A stretch of 64,000 bases of DNA, taken from contig SWBL01000062.1 of the NCBI GenBank assembly GCA_024195585.1, forward strand, positions 1-64,000, in the 5' to 3' direction. A program made the position numbers and the translations under genes. The stretch is from Aureobasidium sp. EXF-3400. Taxonomy: Eukaryota; Ascomycota; Dothideomycetes; Dothideales; Saccotheciaceae. Positions 30,458-41,397 of the stretch are shown here, piece by piece; positions within the stretch are counted from its first letter, which is position 1; each line of letters begins with the position of its first letter. The notes under the pieces are model-generated. The model worked only from the letters and a program-made list of their open reading frames with translations, made no database searches and had not been told where the DNA came from.

Positions 30458-32446
30458 TCAATCACTAACTCTGCGCGAGTCAAAAGCGACACCCTTCTTC
30501 TCAGCATCGTCCCAGACGACCTGGTCTTCAGACATGCCCTCAGCGCTTTCAGGGATGACAGTACCGTCAAGAGCCATCATGTCCCTATCAGCCATCTCCT
30601 CAAACCTCAATCCCATCTCTTTGATAATCTTTTGGTTCTTGGTAGGCCAGACGCTGCAAATAGCCCAGTAGATGACAAAACTGGTTGTGAAACTCAACAA
30701 CCAGCCGATATGACCCATATTCAGAGCTGTAGTGCTGACATTTGCACCCAAACTGCCTACAAAGCCAGGGAAAGGCAGAGCAATACCGCACAGGTATGCA
30801 ATGACGGCTTGAGGATTCCAGCCGTACAAGTAGTAGTAGTGGGGGTTTTCTTTGCTGCCGTTGTAGCAGTGGGCGATGAAGATGTTGCCGCGGGTCAGCA
30901 GGAAGTATTCGCAGATCATGATTGCGACTACAGAGGCCATGAAGAGACCGTATCCGGCGAGGAAAGTGGTGAAGACGGAGGCGGAGGCGAGGATCTTCCA
31001 TGGGACTATTGAGGTAGTCTGTTAGCGAAGAGTTCAATGGACAATGGTAAAGGGATGGGTCTTACCAATAGCGAAGCCCAGGCAAGTGACCAAGAACTGT
31101 CCACGAGGGATAGTGATGTAGCGAGGGAACAACATGCTAGAGTCTGAGCCGAAGGGAATCATGTTGGCGGCAACGTTGGTTCCCAAAAGAGAGACTGCCC
31201 AGCATCCAGCAACGAGGAAGACAGCAAAGCGAACATCGCTTCTCCAGTATCTGTTCATGATTGCATCAAGAAGGTCCCATTGGTTCCAAAGCGAAAGACC
31301 CCATGCATTGTTGATGGCAGCTGTGGATAAGATACCCAAACTGGCAGACAAAGTGACAGCGAGAGGGTTAGTGATCATTTGCGACCACATGGCTCCAGAT
31401 CTTGTCTTGGACCATCTTGCAATATCAGGCTGGTTGGTGATCAAAGTGGCAGTGTTTCCGAGACCAGCATTGACAGCGTTCATAAAGAACCAACCCCACT
31501 TTCCAGATGCGCTTGCTCCAGCGGCTTCTGACAGCTTGTCTGTACCGAGTTGTCCGTGTGTGTTGGCCATGCAGAAGATGAAGAGACCCCACACGGCGGG
31601 AATCATGAGACAAGTCTTGACGTTGAAGAAGGTGCGCAGCTGGTAAGGACGCATCACAGCCAGAGGGAAGTGAGCCAGCCAGAAAAGGAAAAAGGCGAGC
31701 ATGCCTGCAGAGGTAATTCCTTGAGATTTGGGGATGTGGTTGGGAATGTCTGTGTAGTTGTGTCCGAACACGGCTCTCAGCATGTTTGCTACAAGCGAGG
31801 CACCTGAGAAGGCTTGCACACCGAACCAGACGCTATCACATCTTGGTTAGACACCCGAAGTCTTGGAATGCCCAAACGAAGAGACTTACACTGCCAGAAT
31901 CGCTCTGGCACCCACGAAGTAGTAGGATCCCCACATGCCAAAAACGCTGCGTGCAACAATAGGGTAACCAATGTGGTAGACCGAGGCACAGCGCGAGTTG
32001 AAAAGCATGGCAATGGAACTGATGAATTGCGAGATGAAGATGGCGAGAATGGCCTGCCAGTAGTTGAGGCCGATACCAATCAAACTCGAGCCCAGAGTCC
32101 AGTTACCAAAGGACAAGGCAAAGTAGAAGATGACATAGTTGTACCCTAGACCTTGATTAGACATCCATATTCAGGAATGTCCAAAGGAGTACTTACACCT
32201 CCCTGATTGAGGTTAGTGGATGATAATAAATTACAGGTTGCAATTTTACTCACACGTTCGCCTTTCGGGGGGTGTTGGGTCGAGATCCTCGTTGGACCAT
32301 GTCGGTCCTGATTCTTCATGCGAATGGCGGTCCAATGAAGTGTCTGGTACCAGAACCCATTGCTTGAAGTTGTCCCAGCTCTTGAAGGCATTCACAGCAT
32401 TCTTTTTCTTCTCCATGGCCGTAGCCTTTGCCGACTGGAAAGTCAT
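30458..32446 (-). CDS. NCS1-family nucleobase/nucleoside/allantoin permease
   Basis: Five exons, 32446-32254, 32202-32197, 32145-31890, 31832-31066 and 31005-30458, give 589 residues; the total closes in frame. NCS1 transporters import uracil, uridine, allantoin, purines or related compounds across the plasma membrane with protons. The typical start is WSNEDLDPTPPERRTW, with NWTLGSSLIGIGLNYWQ in TM1 and NQPDIARWSK and GWNPQAVIAYLCGIALPFPGF later. About twelve hydrophobic segments are visible. Exon 2 is only 6 nt (GGAGGT). It completes the codons for W-R-W and keeps the spacing between RTW and TM1. The substrate cannot be fixed from sequence. It faces the transposon island with its promoter side. 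Confidence 0.88.
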
Positions 32447-32877
32447 GGTTGGGCGATGGCTGAAAGAATGACCTGGGAGCGGGCGAGGATGCAGGCGCGA
32501 GCCGTCCTTTATCTGTGCTGCGTGCCTTATCTGATAGCGACAGAGATAGCGGCGACGAGACAGGAGGAGGGGAGAGAAGAAGAGAAAAACGGATGCGCCA
32601 AAGAAACCACAGACAGGGCTTGGAAGCGGGTTTAGGGCGGGGTTTAGTTACGATTTAATAGGTGGTGATAAGGTACTGCTACAAGTACGTGTGCGTTTTA
32701 GTTTTACCGCCGTCGATGGTTTGGTGCCATGGTTGATGCTTTTTCGCCCCATGAGCACGCTGCCTCCTACCTAATCTAGTTGGCGTTGAAACTGTCGCGT
32801 GCCCTCCTGCTTTGGAAGGAGGAAAGATTGGCGAAAGGATTCGGATATCAAAGGCAGTTGAACAGGAGGCCAGCAAG
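32447..32877. promoter_or_regulatory. promoter region of the permease gene, up to the transposon
   Basis: 431 bp between the permease start and the TTA target site of the Harbinger element. No gene was seen. The transposon thus sits within the upstream region of the permease. Confidence 0.4.
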
Positions 32878-32880
32878 TTA

Positions 32881-32902
32881 GAGGGCGTTTACTTAGGGAT
32901 CC
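32881..32902 (+). repeat. left terminal inverted repeat of the Harbinger element
   Basis: It starts GAGGGCGTTTACTTAGGGATC directly after the TTA at 32878-32880. It pairs with 41377-41397 read on the other strand, with a perfect first 13 bases and a small mismatch near the inner end. Confidence 0.85.
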
Positions 32903-33199
32903 ACTTACCGTCTGATCCGGTGTATCGCTCAAAATCTGAGATAATCCAGTTGCGTTTACTCGCTGATTATGATCGTTATAGAATCGAATGGATTTTGGTG
33001 TAGGATTGCGGGTGAGGCGTTTCTAGTCCAAATAGAGGAAGGTTAGCGTAAAACATGTCTATAATCTGGATTAGACTCTAAGCTGCCTCGGAGGAGATCG
33101 AGCGCTAAGATCTAGAGCTCTTAGAGCTATACATACCATTAATACGATATTAGTCGCACCCTCGCCATCGCTAGCGCTATCTACCTCTACTACGCCGGC

Positions 33200-33832
33200 A
33201 CTAGAAGGAGGTAGGAAGAAAAGAGCGCTAGTGCTTAGATGGATAACCGTTATAGATAAGGTCTTTATTAACTTCTTCCTTAAACTCGACCCTAGCGCCT
33301 CTACATAAAACGACTAGAAGATGACTTCGTACGCTAAAGTAGCTAGGATTATAAAGGACGTTACTTCGTAACCGGAGCTCTACGATTAGTCTTAGATAAA
33401 GAACTATATAGGCGCGCTAAAGGCCGACTAGAAGAGCTAGATAGCAGTATTAAACAAGTCTAGATAGGAAAGGCGTAAGAACGGTTATCCTATTTCTAAT
33501 AATAAGTTAATAGAAGAGTACTACTACATAGTAGACTTAAACGTAAGGAAGTTTAGATATAAACCTCTAAAGTTCGCCGACAAGTTAACTAAGTAGTAGT
33601 TAAGTTAAAGAAGATAAATAAGCGTAAGACACTAATCGGCTATGCGATAGTACTATTTAGTGCGTAGTTCATCTCTCTTTTTCTAGAGGCGCGAATTATT
33701 ATAATAGAGAGGTTAACTAAGTCGGCGATAGTAGAGATGTTCTTAAATATTAATAAAGAGATGTAGCATGCCCTTATTAATAGATAGATAAAGGATGTAA
33801 TAGCTAGAGTTAAAGCTAAGAGAGAGGCTTAA
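33200..33832 (+). pseudogene. second (accessory) gene of the Harbinger element, degraded
   Basis: A plus-strand frame with protein-like stretches (KNGYPISNNKLIEEYYYIVDL, LTKSAIVEMFLNINKEM, IKDVIARVKAKREA) ends at TAA 33830-33832. It is interrupted by many TAG stops where Gln or Trp codons would be expected. PIF/Harbinger elements commonly carry a second DNA-binding gene besides the transposase, which would fit. I do not recognise a domain and could not fix the start. Confidence 0.45.
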
Positions 33833-34048
33833 TTTGTTGTCGTTAATTTACTATAGTACTCTTACTATAATTTAATACTCTTCTATTAAGTCTTTCTCTT
33901 TTTTACATAATTAATCTATATCCGGTTTACAACCTTATCTCTATACTTTGCCATTATAGTTATCTTAGATATGCCTTTCTCTTCCTTCTTAACATTATCC
34001 TTAAAGTTATTATCTTTATCTAGTTCTAGATCCTTATTATTAAAGGCC

Positions 34049-34053
34049 CCTTT
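34049..34053. repeat. 5-bp target-site duplication (left), CCTTT
   Basis: CCTTT immediately precedes the 5' LTR and is repeated at 40240-40244 directly after the 3' LTR, the 5-bp duplication expected for a Ty1/Copia integration. Confidence 0.75.
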
Positions 34054-34377
34054 AGTTAAAAATAGTGTAGTCCTAGCACACTTATAGCTATTACAACCCT
34101 GTTATAATAAGGTAAGGTTCTATTATAGCTATGTCTGTAATAGTTATAGATAGGACTTAGTAGGATAGCCTTAGTAGAGCAAGCTGTTTAGTTAAGATTG
34201 CGCTTATAGATACTCTCTCCTTAATTAATCACTACACTATATACTATAGGTAGGCTTTCGTTAGTAGAGGTTGCATCTCTACCTTTAGTTAATTCTATAG
34301 AGTACTAGTGTTTACTTCCCTATACTAGCAAGGAATATTGTTGCTATAGGTAGACGCTAAAGCGACATATTTTAAGT
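34054..34377 (+). repeat. 5' LTR of the Copia element
   Basis: 324 bp, starting AGTTAAAAATAGTG and ending ATATTTTAAGT. It aligns without gaps to the 3' LTR with about 12 differences counted by eye, all of them transitions (C/T or G/A). The termini are imperfect inverted repeats rather than the common TG...CA, so the end points are uncertain by 1-3 bp. Confidence 0.88.
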
Positions 34378-34475
34378 GGTTATAAGCCTAGGTTTTGCAT
34401 AACCCTAGAACCTATATAACTTGTTAAGGCTCTACTAAGACTGTAGGAGATAAATAAGCAAGGAGAGAGACTATA

Positions 34476-34705
34476 GTAACTAGGATACATAGTTACCTAC
34501 TATACTAAGGCAATAGAGAAACTTAGTCACTACTATAGCTATAGCAACAAGGATACATAGCTATACATACACATTACTATGGCAACTAGGATATATAGCT
34601 AACACTACTAAGGTAACTAGGACACTTAGTTATTACTACAACTATGGAAACAGAGACACATAGTTACCTATTATAACACTATTAGACAACTAGACACACT
34701 TAGGC
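34476..34705 (+). repeat. degenerate tandem repeats in the Copia leader
   Basis: The leader has some six to seven degenerate units of roughly 35-40 bp built on CAACTAGGATACATAG followed by TTACCTACTA-like sequence. They differ mainly by transitions and small gaps. Their function is unknown; packaging or enhancer roles are known for such repeats in other retroelements. Confidence 0.5.
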
Positions 34706-34908
34706 AATTTTAACTTAGTTAAGTGTCTTTAGAAATCTAATCTCCCTTCCTTACTAATACATACCTTTAGCATATAATAAGTTAACTTATAACTAACATA
34801 ATAGCAATTGTAAACATATAAAAGAAAGAGAGCTTAATTGCACCTATAATAGTTACTTTTCCTACCTATTAGCCCTTAGCTAAAAGAGAAAAGAAGTGCA
34901 AAAGTATT

Positions 34909-35028
34909 AGTCCTACTAGGAATCGAACCTAGGACCTTCTATTTACGGCCCCTAAATACGGTCTTCTTAGAAGACTGCACTTAGGAGCTATAGGCGACAG
35001 CTGCTCTATACCACTAAGCTATAGGACT
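34909..35028 (-). tRNA. tRNA-like sequence (probable pseudogene) inside the Copia leader
   Basis: On the minus strand a 7-bp acceptor stem (AGTCCTA/TAGGACT) and a 5-bp T stem (CTAGG/CCTAG) are perfect. The T loop is TTCGATT, the D arm is GCTT...GAGC, position 8 is T, and the A-box-like TAGCTTAGTGG (35021-35011) and B-box GGTTCGATTCC (34929-34919) are intact. Between the D and T arms there are about 70 nt instead of the usual 23, and I could not find an acceptable anticodon arm with T33. Either a large intron/insert is present or it is a pseudo-tRNA captured by the element. The isotype is undetermined. Confidence 0.5.
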
Positions 35029-35079
35029 GATTAATATAGGAAACTTAATCTAACTAAACCATATAGCTATCCTTATAAG

Positions 35080-38000
35080 ATGGATTTAACTAAAAACCAT
35101 ATAGCATCTAAGCATTAGAGGGTTCCTATCCTTAGTAGAGACAATGTGGACAAATGGTTTAGATAGATGAGAGATTAGCTTAAAGCGGAAGGTCTCTTTT
35201 AGATAATAGAAGGATCTGCAACTCCTTTAACCCTATCCTCTATTAAAGAAGGAGTAGAGAACCTTTTACTTAATGATCCCCCCATTAGTAGAACTACTAA
35301 TGTTACACTCTTTAAGCAAAAAGATGTAAAAGCTAGATACTACATTAGGCTATTATTAAATGAATTTGATCTAGAACTAGTTAAAGAACTTAAGACCTTA
35401 AAAGCTATCTAGGAAAAGCTTTAGAAGAAATATAAGACAAAGCTTACATCTATAGGTAGATAATACCTTATAGAATTCTCTACATTTAAGATGGATTTAA
35501 CTACCTTAATTAATGTTATATGGTAACAGATTAATTCCCTTAGTAAGAAGGTTATAGAATAGAGACCTAAGCTAAAATCTCTAAACACAATTAAATTAAA
35601 GATCTAGCAGTTACTTATAGCCCTACCATTAGAGTATGTAAGCTATAAGGTAGGAATTGATGCAAGAGGAAAGGTTAATCTAGAGGAAGTCATCTTAATT
35701 CTAAATAAAGCATAATCTACCATCTTCCTAGAAGCTAGATTCTTTGTAAAGAAGCCCTACTAGAATAGGAAGCCATCCTTTTAGAAGAAAGATAAGCCTG
35801 CTAGAGTAAGAAGTCCACTATAGAGAGATAGCATAACCTGCTACCTCTATAGTGCACCTAATTATTAGATAAAGAGTTGCAACTATGTTATAGCAGCTAA
35901 AGCCCATTATAGAAAGCTTAGAAGAGAGCATCTTAATAGCAAGAAATTAAGTAACTAGATCTTATCTTAAGGAAGTGAAGTTATAAGACTAAATAAAGAG
36001 ATTAAGTACTTAAAGAAATCTGTTAAACAACTTCTAGGAGACAAATATATAAAGGCTTACATTGCAACTTAGGATGTACCTAATTTATCTAACTCTAGCA
36101 TAGATACCCTATCTTCTAGTAGTAAATAAGAGGAACCCTAAATGGAATATGCAAACCTTAGTAAAGAAAATGTTAGTATAATAATAGCTAATAGCTAGAT
36201 CTCTAACTCTAGTGCAAGTTCTTACATGACTAATAATCCTTCTTTATTTAGTAAACCCCCTAATACTATAAGGCAAAGAACCATTGCCGTTAGTGGAGGA
36301 AAGCTGTATTTAATAAAGAAAGGAGTTATAGATATAATAGATTGTAAAGGAGGAAGATTTAGATTAAAAGATGTTTTGCTAGTTCCTAAACTTAGAGTTA
36401 ACTTGCTTTCTAGGAGAAAATTATGTAGTGCTAGATTAAAAGGCAGCTTTAATGAAAAGAGCATGTGTTACTCTAACAAAGAGGGAAACCTTATTCTAGT
36501 TGCAAAAGAGAGAGGAGGAATCTATGTCCTAGATTCTATCTTACCATTACTATCTTAAGATAAAAGAAATCTAAAAGCTTTTGCTGCAATATATACCTCC
36601 TAGCTGCAACTGCCTATAACTAAGGTTGCAATACCTATAGAAGATGGTAATTAAAGTTCTAATAGCGATTCTAATGTAGAAGCATCTAACAAAAAGGTTA
36701 TAGACAACTATATGCTATACTATAGGAGATTTGCACACCTTAGATCTATAAAGATTGCAAACCTGCATAAGGTTACAACTATGACTACTCTAATTAAAGT
36801 TGCAAAGCGTACTTATAAGACTTATACACTAACAAAGTTCCGTAAATTAAAAGGAAAAATGTTAGCTAGGAAAGAGCATCTACTTAAGAGAATCTTAGTA
36901 GACACTTATAGACCATTCCTAACTTTAAGGGAGGGATATATATAAGCTATGGTTATTAAAGATGACTATATAAGAATGTCCTAGATAATTCCTATTAAAG
37001 AAAGAAAGGAATGCCCTAGTAAGCTTATAACATAGAGAATTAAAGTTAAAAAGCAGTCTAGCTATGTTCTAAAGAGTGTAAGACTTAATAATGTAATAGA
37101 GCTTATAAAGCATTTCTCTAGATTAGAAGAACAGTTTGGAATTAAAGCTTAAACTACTGTCCCATATACCTTAACATAGAATGGCCTAGTTAAAAGGGAA
37201 AACTAATAGATTAAGAATGACATAAGAGCCCTACTTAAGGACTTAGGTCTACTAGCTAAATTCTAGGTAGAGGCCTACTAGGCGGGCATCTACATTAGAA
37301 ACAGGATATTAAATGGACTAGTTATTAATGATTACCTTATTAGCCTATATAAAGCTTTTATAGGAAGAACCCTAAATGTAGACCATATTAGAGTCTAGGG
37401 TTATAAGGTTCATTCCTATATGGAAAGAGAATCCATTCCTTAAAACTTTAGAAGAGATAAGCTTATAGATAAAGCAAGAGTTAGTGCATTCCTAGGATAT
37501 GTTATAGACACTAGTAAGCAATTCCTAATCTAGGCACCTAATAGGAAAGATGTTATTAAAATAAGCAACATTAAGTTCTTTAAAGATAAGACTCTTACAC
37601 TAGAGGAACTTAACTTTAAAAGTTAGCATTCTCCTAGTATAGCTATAGAGAGAAACCTTCGTAGTAGACCTAGACTTAAGAAGGAACAGTTATAAGAATA
37701 GCTAAGATCTTAAGAGAGTCTAAAATTAGTAGGAGTTTAGCAAGACAAACTACAAAATAAGGATATAGATTAGGATGATCTAACTTAGAAGCTAAGTTTA
37801 GTGGGAGCAGATAACATGCCTGATTTAGATAGAGCTATAAGAAGTTCAATTTAGAATAAGAAGATAGCAGAACCTATTATAACTACACCTATAGCTATAA
37901 CTCTAGTTGCGACCACTAAAAAGGGAATATTACTTAATGTCTCTAAACTAGCAAAGATAAAGGAACTAGAAGTCTAGGTTATTATCTTAAAACCATCTAG

Positions 38001-39891
38001 ATTTGATAGGAGTTAGTATAAGTACATTCCTAACCCCTACATTAATAAACAAATTTAAACTAGAAAAAGGTCTAGAGAGGAAAGTGGCATAGACTATACC
38101 GAAGATAAACAAATAGCAAAACACTATAAAGCATTCTTCTCTCTTATAGTAATGGCAGTCTTAGATAAGGATGTGTTATAAGATAATGATTTTTAGTTAA
38201 TAACTAATTACCTATTGCAATAGTTTTAAGAGTCATATTTACTATAAGAGAATAAAGAGGTTACATTTGTTATATAAGGGAAAATGGATATTCTAGTTCC
38301 CCTTACCTATCTTAAAGCAGTTAGAGATAAGATATAGGGAGAGGGATAGAGAGAAGCAATTTAAAATGAATTAAATGCACTTGCTATAAATAGTACTTTT
38401 AAAATTGTTACTCTACTAATAGGATGCAACATTATTACTAGCAAATGGGTGTTTATAACTAAGTTTAATATAGATGGTTCCCTTAACAAGCTTAAGGTAA
38501 GACTTATTATAAGAGGATTCTTACAGAAATTTAGAGTTAACTATAAGTATATATTTGTACCTACTCTTAGACATGATACTCTAAGAATCTTCTTTACAAT
38601 AGTTACAATTTAGGATCTAGAATGTTATTTAGTAGATGTTAATAATGCCTTTATAGAGTCATTCTTAAAGGAAGACATCTATATAAAAGCACCTCCTAGA
38701 ATGTTAGTCCCTACTAGTTAATGCCTTAAAGTTTGTAGAAGTCTTTATAGATTAAAACAAGCTATAAGAGACTAGAATAAGAAATGTGTTCTTAAGTTAC
38801 AAAAGCTAGGCTTTATGCAATTAGATTCTAACCCCTACTTGTTAATACATCCTAATAAGAACCTTATTCTTCTAGTTTATGTTAATGATATTCTTATGGC
38901 CTTAAAGCAGATTAAGAACATCAATTAGTTTAAGATAGAGTTTGTAAAGGTGTTTAAGATTAAAGACCTTAGAGAAGTTAAGAAAATCCTAGGAGTTTAA
39001 GTTACTAGGGATAGAAAGAAAAAGACAATTAAACTAGACTAGGCACACTACATAAGAGAGATCCTCTCTATGTATAGTATGTAATAAGAGAAGGTAAGAA
39101 AGATAAGCATTCTAATAAATGGGTATAACTTAATTAGACTAGCTAAACTAGCTAATTAGAGAGCAAATTAAAAGGATTACTAAAGATTAATTAGAAAGCT
39201 TATGTATCTTACTATTATTATAAGGCTAGATATCTCTTTTGCCCTTAGAAGACTTAGCTAGTACCTAGGGGATCTAGCAGAATTTCATATGTCTATAGTA
39301 AGACATATCCTTAAATACCTAAGGTCCATACAAAATTAAGGCCTTATATTTAATAGACAAAGTTAGCATAGACTCATAGGTTACTTAGACTCTAATTTTG
39401 CTTTAATAAGATCTAATAGACTATCAATTCTTAGGAATGTATTCATGGTTATAGATGGCCCTATTAGTTAGATAAGTAAGAAGCAAAAGTTAGTTATAAC
39501 CTTAACAATAGATGCTAAGTACATAGTAATGTATATAGTAGCAAAATAGTTATAATGGATTGCCCTTACTTTAAGAGACATAGGCATAGCATAGCTTATA
39601 GGTTAAAGTGCATTCTAACCTACTTTAAAATAGAAAATGAAGCATATGATGGCTTTACCTGTTTTAATTAGAGGAGATAATTAAGCAGCCCTTAGTTTAG
39701 TAAGAGATGCATAAATCTCTAATAGATCTAAACATATTGATGTTGCCTATCACTACTAAAGGGATCTCCTTAAGAAGAATAGGCTTAAGGTTAAATTTAT
39801 AGGAACTAATGACATGATTGCTAATAGACTTATAAAGCCATTAGCTAAGATTCCATTTAAGAGGTTTGTTAGTTTACTAGGCATGTAGTAA
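35080..39891 (+). pseudogene. Copia gag-pol polyprotein, nonsense-riddled but in one frame
   Basis: From the ATG at 35080 to the TAG/TAA at 39886-39891 the same reading frame can be followed at every point checked, with no frameshift, over about 1,600 codons. Domains: gag to about 35830; a zinc knuckle at 35839-35880 with spacing C-x2-Y-x4-Y-x4-C (second Cys and the His both replaced by Tyr); protease and GAG-pre-integrase around 36250-36800; integrase about 36890-37600, with Asn at 37087 and Lys at 37192 where the DDE Asp and Glu belong; reverse transcriptase about 38390-39000, with YVNDI at 38878 in place of YVDD; and RNase H about 39360-39880. In-frame stops fall mostly where Trp or Gln is expected. 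All these changes are C-to-T or G-to-A. Confidence 0.85.
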
Positions 39892-39915
39892 TGTGTACAC
39901 AGTCCTAAGTAGGAG

Positions 39916-40239
39916 AGTTAAAAATAGTGCAGTCCTAGCACACTTATAGCTGTTATAACCCTGTTATAATAAGGTAAGGTTCTATTATAGCTATGTCTAT
40001 AATAGTTATAGATAGGACTTAGTAGGACAGCCTTAGTAGAGCAAGCTGTTTAGTTAAGATTGCGCCTGTAGATACTCTCTCCTTAATTAATTACTATACT
40101 ATATACTGTAGGTAGGCTTTCGTTAGTAGAGGTTGCATCTCTACCTTTAGTTAATTCTATAGAGTACTAGTGTTTACTTTCCTATACTAGCAAGGAATAT
40201 TGTTGCTATAGGCAGACGCTAAAGCGACATATTTTAAGT
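39916..40239 (+). repeat. 3' LTR of the Copia element
   Basis: 324 bp, preceded by the purine tract AGGAG and followed by the CCTTT duplication at 40240-40244. It matches the 5' LTR over its full length. Confidence 0.88.
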
Positions 40240-41376
40240 CCTTTACCTTATATCCGATTTAGTACATTATAAAGCGCTATTAAAGTATATACTAGCTAAA
40301 CTTAAGTACGTAGATCGAACGAAGGCGTAGAGTTTAGTATCTTAAACCGTCCTTTAAAGATACTAAAGGTGCGCTTAACCATATTACGTAGTTATAAGTA
40401 GTATAAGTTAAAGAGCTCCTTTAGGTTTTCCGGCTTTAATTTTAATGCTATCTACTTGCGTAGGTAATATCTAACCTCTCTATATAGTATAAGGGTAATA
40501 GCAGTGTTTAAGTAACCTGCATCTATAAGATAGTAGTAATCTTTAGGTATAGTAAACCCTTTAGATACTACTATTACTAGCACTCGACTATTATATATAG
40601 CTCCTTTAAAACCCGGTAAGATATAGGTAAAATTTATATCTATGTTAACGATAGCTAACACGTTCTAAGATAGCTAGCCCTTACGGTTTCTCTATAGTGC
40701 TTAGTTACCCTTAATATAGACAGGTATATAGCTTCTATCTAGCGCACCGACAATACCTTTAAAAAAGGGCTACATCTTTAGATTACCTCGAATTCGAGGA
40801 GGTATAATATTGCTTAAAGTCCTAACTACCTCTTCCTTATAGAGCTTAACTAATATATTAAGGACTTTATAGAAGATTAATAACACTGTCCTTAGTAAAC
40901 ACTAGAAGGTACCCCTCTATATCTAGAACCCATTACCGAAAGTAATAATAGTTAGAAACATAGCTAATTTTTGCGTAGTTAAGATCCTAGTTCTAGGCCT
41001 TAGAGGCTAATTAGGCTTCGTTTTAAGCTAATTTAAAAGGTAATAGAAGGTCTCCGGTTTATAGCATGTATAATCGAACAGCTATAGAGAGTCTAGTAGT
41101 AGTCCCTCTATCTAATTTTCGCCTTGTCGCCATCGTTAACGACGTATCTTAGAAGGAGCTCTAGATGGTATTTAGGTAGTGGTATACTAAGTCGTTACCT
41201 CGACAATAACTAACGTAGTAGTACTAGCTATCTACGTTAATTCGTCTTCGTCGATATCTATGGAGAGGCCTCACGTGCATGAGGAACATCAGTTGTACGA
41301 CTAATAGGTGTGGGTCGACGACGGTACGCTAATTATCTAGAGCTACGCCACTTCCGACGAGATTATGCTAAAATCT

Positions 41377-41397
41377 GATCCTAGAGTAAACGCCCTC
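41377..41397 (-). repeat. right terminal inverted repeat of the Harbinger element
   Basis: GATCCTAGAGTAAACGCCCTC, complementary to the left end and followed directly by TTA (41398-41400). Confidence 0.85.

Larger units (their letters stand above)
34054..40239 (+). mobile_element. Ty1/Copia LTR retrotransposon, inactivated by RIP
   Basis: A 6,186-bp element with two 324-bp LTRs, a leader, one long gag-pol frame on the plus strand and a purine-rich tract (AGGAGAG) just before the 3' LTR. The domain order gag, protease, integrase, reverse transcriptase, RNase H is that of Copia (integrase before RT). It inserted into the Harbinger transposase and is therefore the younger of the two. It is very TA-rich, and in-frame stops are mostly TAG. 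It may no longer transpose, but LTR promoters could persist. Confidence 0.9.
33886..41133 (-). pseudogene. HARBI1-type DDE transposase, RIP-damaged and split by Copia
   Basis: Reading the minus strand, the coding remains run from about 41130 to 40240, are interrupted by the Copia element, and resume from 34048 to a TAA at 33888-33886. Family landmarks are GIVGALDRSYIPV (first catalytic Asp region), FTYILPGFKGAIYNSRVL and PKDYYYLIDAGY (third Asp). After the Copia, MAKYRDKVVNRI matches the usual C-terminal end. The second catalytic position reads Asn in IYNSRV where the family has Asp, as expected from G-to-A change. Many TAG stops are present. It is non-functional. Confidence 0.75.
32881..41397. 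mobile_element. PIF/Harbinger DNA transposon, split by a Copia insertion
   Basis: The element is bounded by terminal inverted repeats (GAGGGCGTTTACT at the left, AGTAAACGCCCTC at the right) and flanked on both sides by TTA (32878-32880 and 41398-41400), the typical PIF/Harbinger target duplication. Without the 6.2-kb Copia insert it would be about 2.3 kb. It holds remains of two convergent genes, a DDE transposase of HARBI1 type on the minus strand and a second frame on the plus strand. Both are riddled with TAG/TAA stops. The element is depleted in CpA/TpG and rich in TpA, consistent with RIP. It is inactive. Confidence 0.85.

Noticed and set aside
30368..31012. 214-residue plus-strand frame over the permease 3' exon
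   Set aside because: The minus-strand permease is unmistakable here; the plus frame is its shadow.
32812..33003. 63-residue frame crossing the left transposon boundary
   Set aside because: It reads from host promoter sequence through the TTA and TIR; not a plausible gene.
35080..39891. Idea that the many in-frame TAG codons in the retrotransposon are recoded to an amino acid
   Set aside because: Host genes here use TAG as a normal stop (for example HDA1 and the Harbinger neighbours), stops also include TAA, and linked missense changes at active sites show the same C-to-T/G-to-A bias, so mutation is the simpler explanation.
33000..41350. Possibility that the TA-rich block is a centromere or a mitochondrial insertion
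   Set aside because: Defined TIRs, LTRs, target duplications and recognisable transposon proteins explain the whole block.
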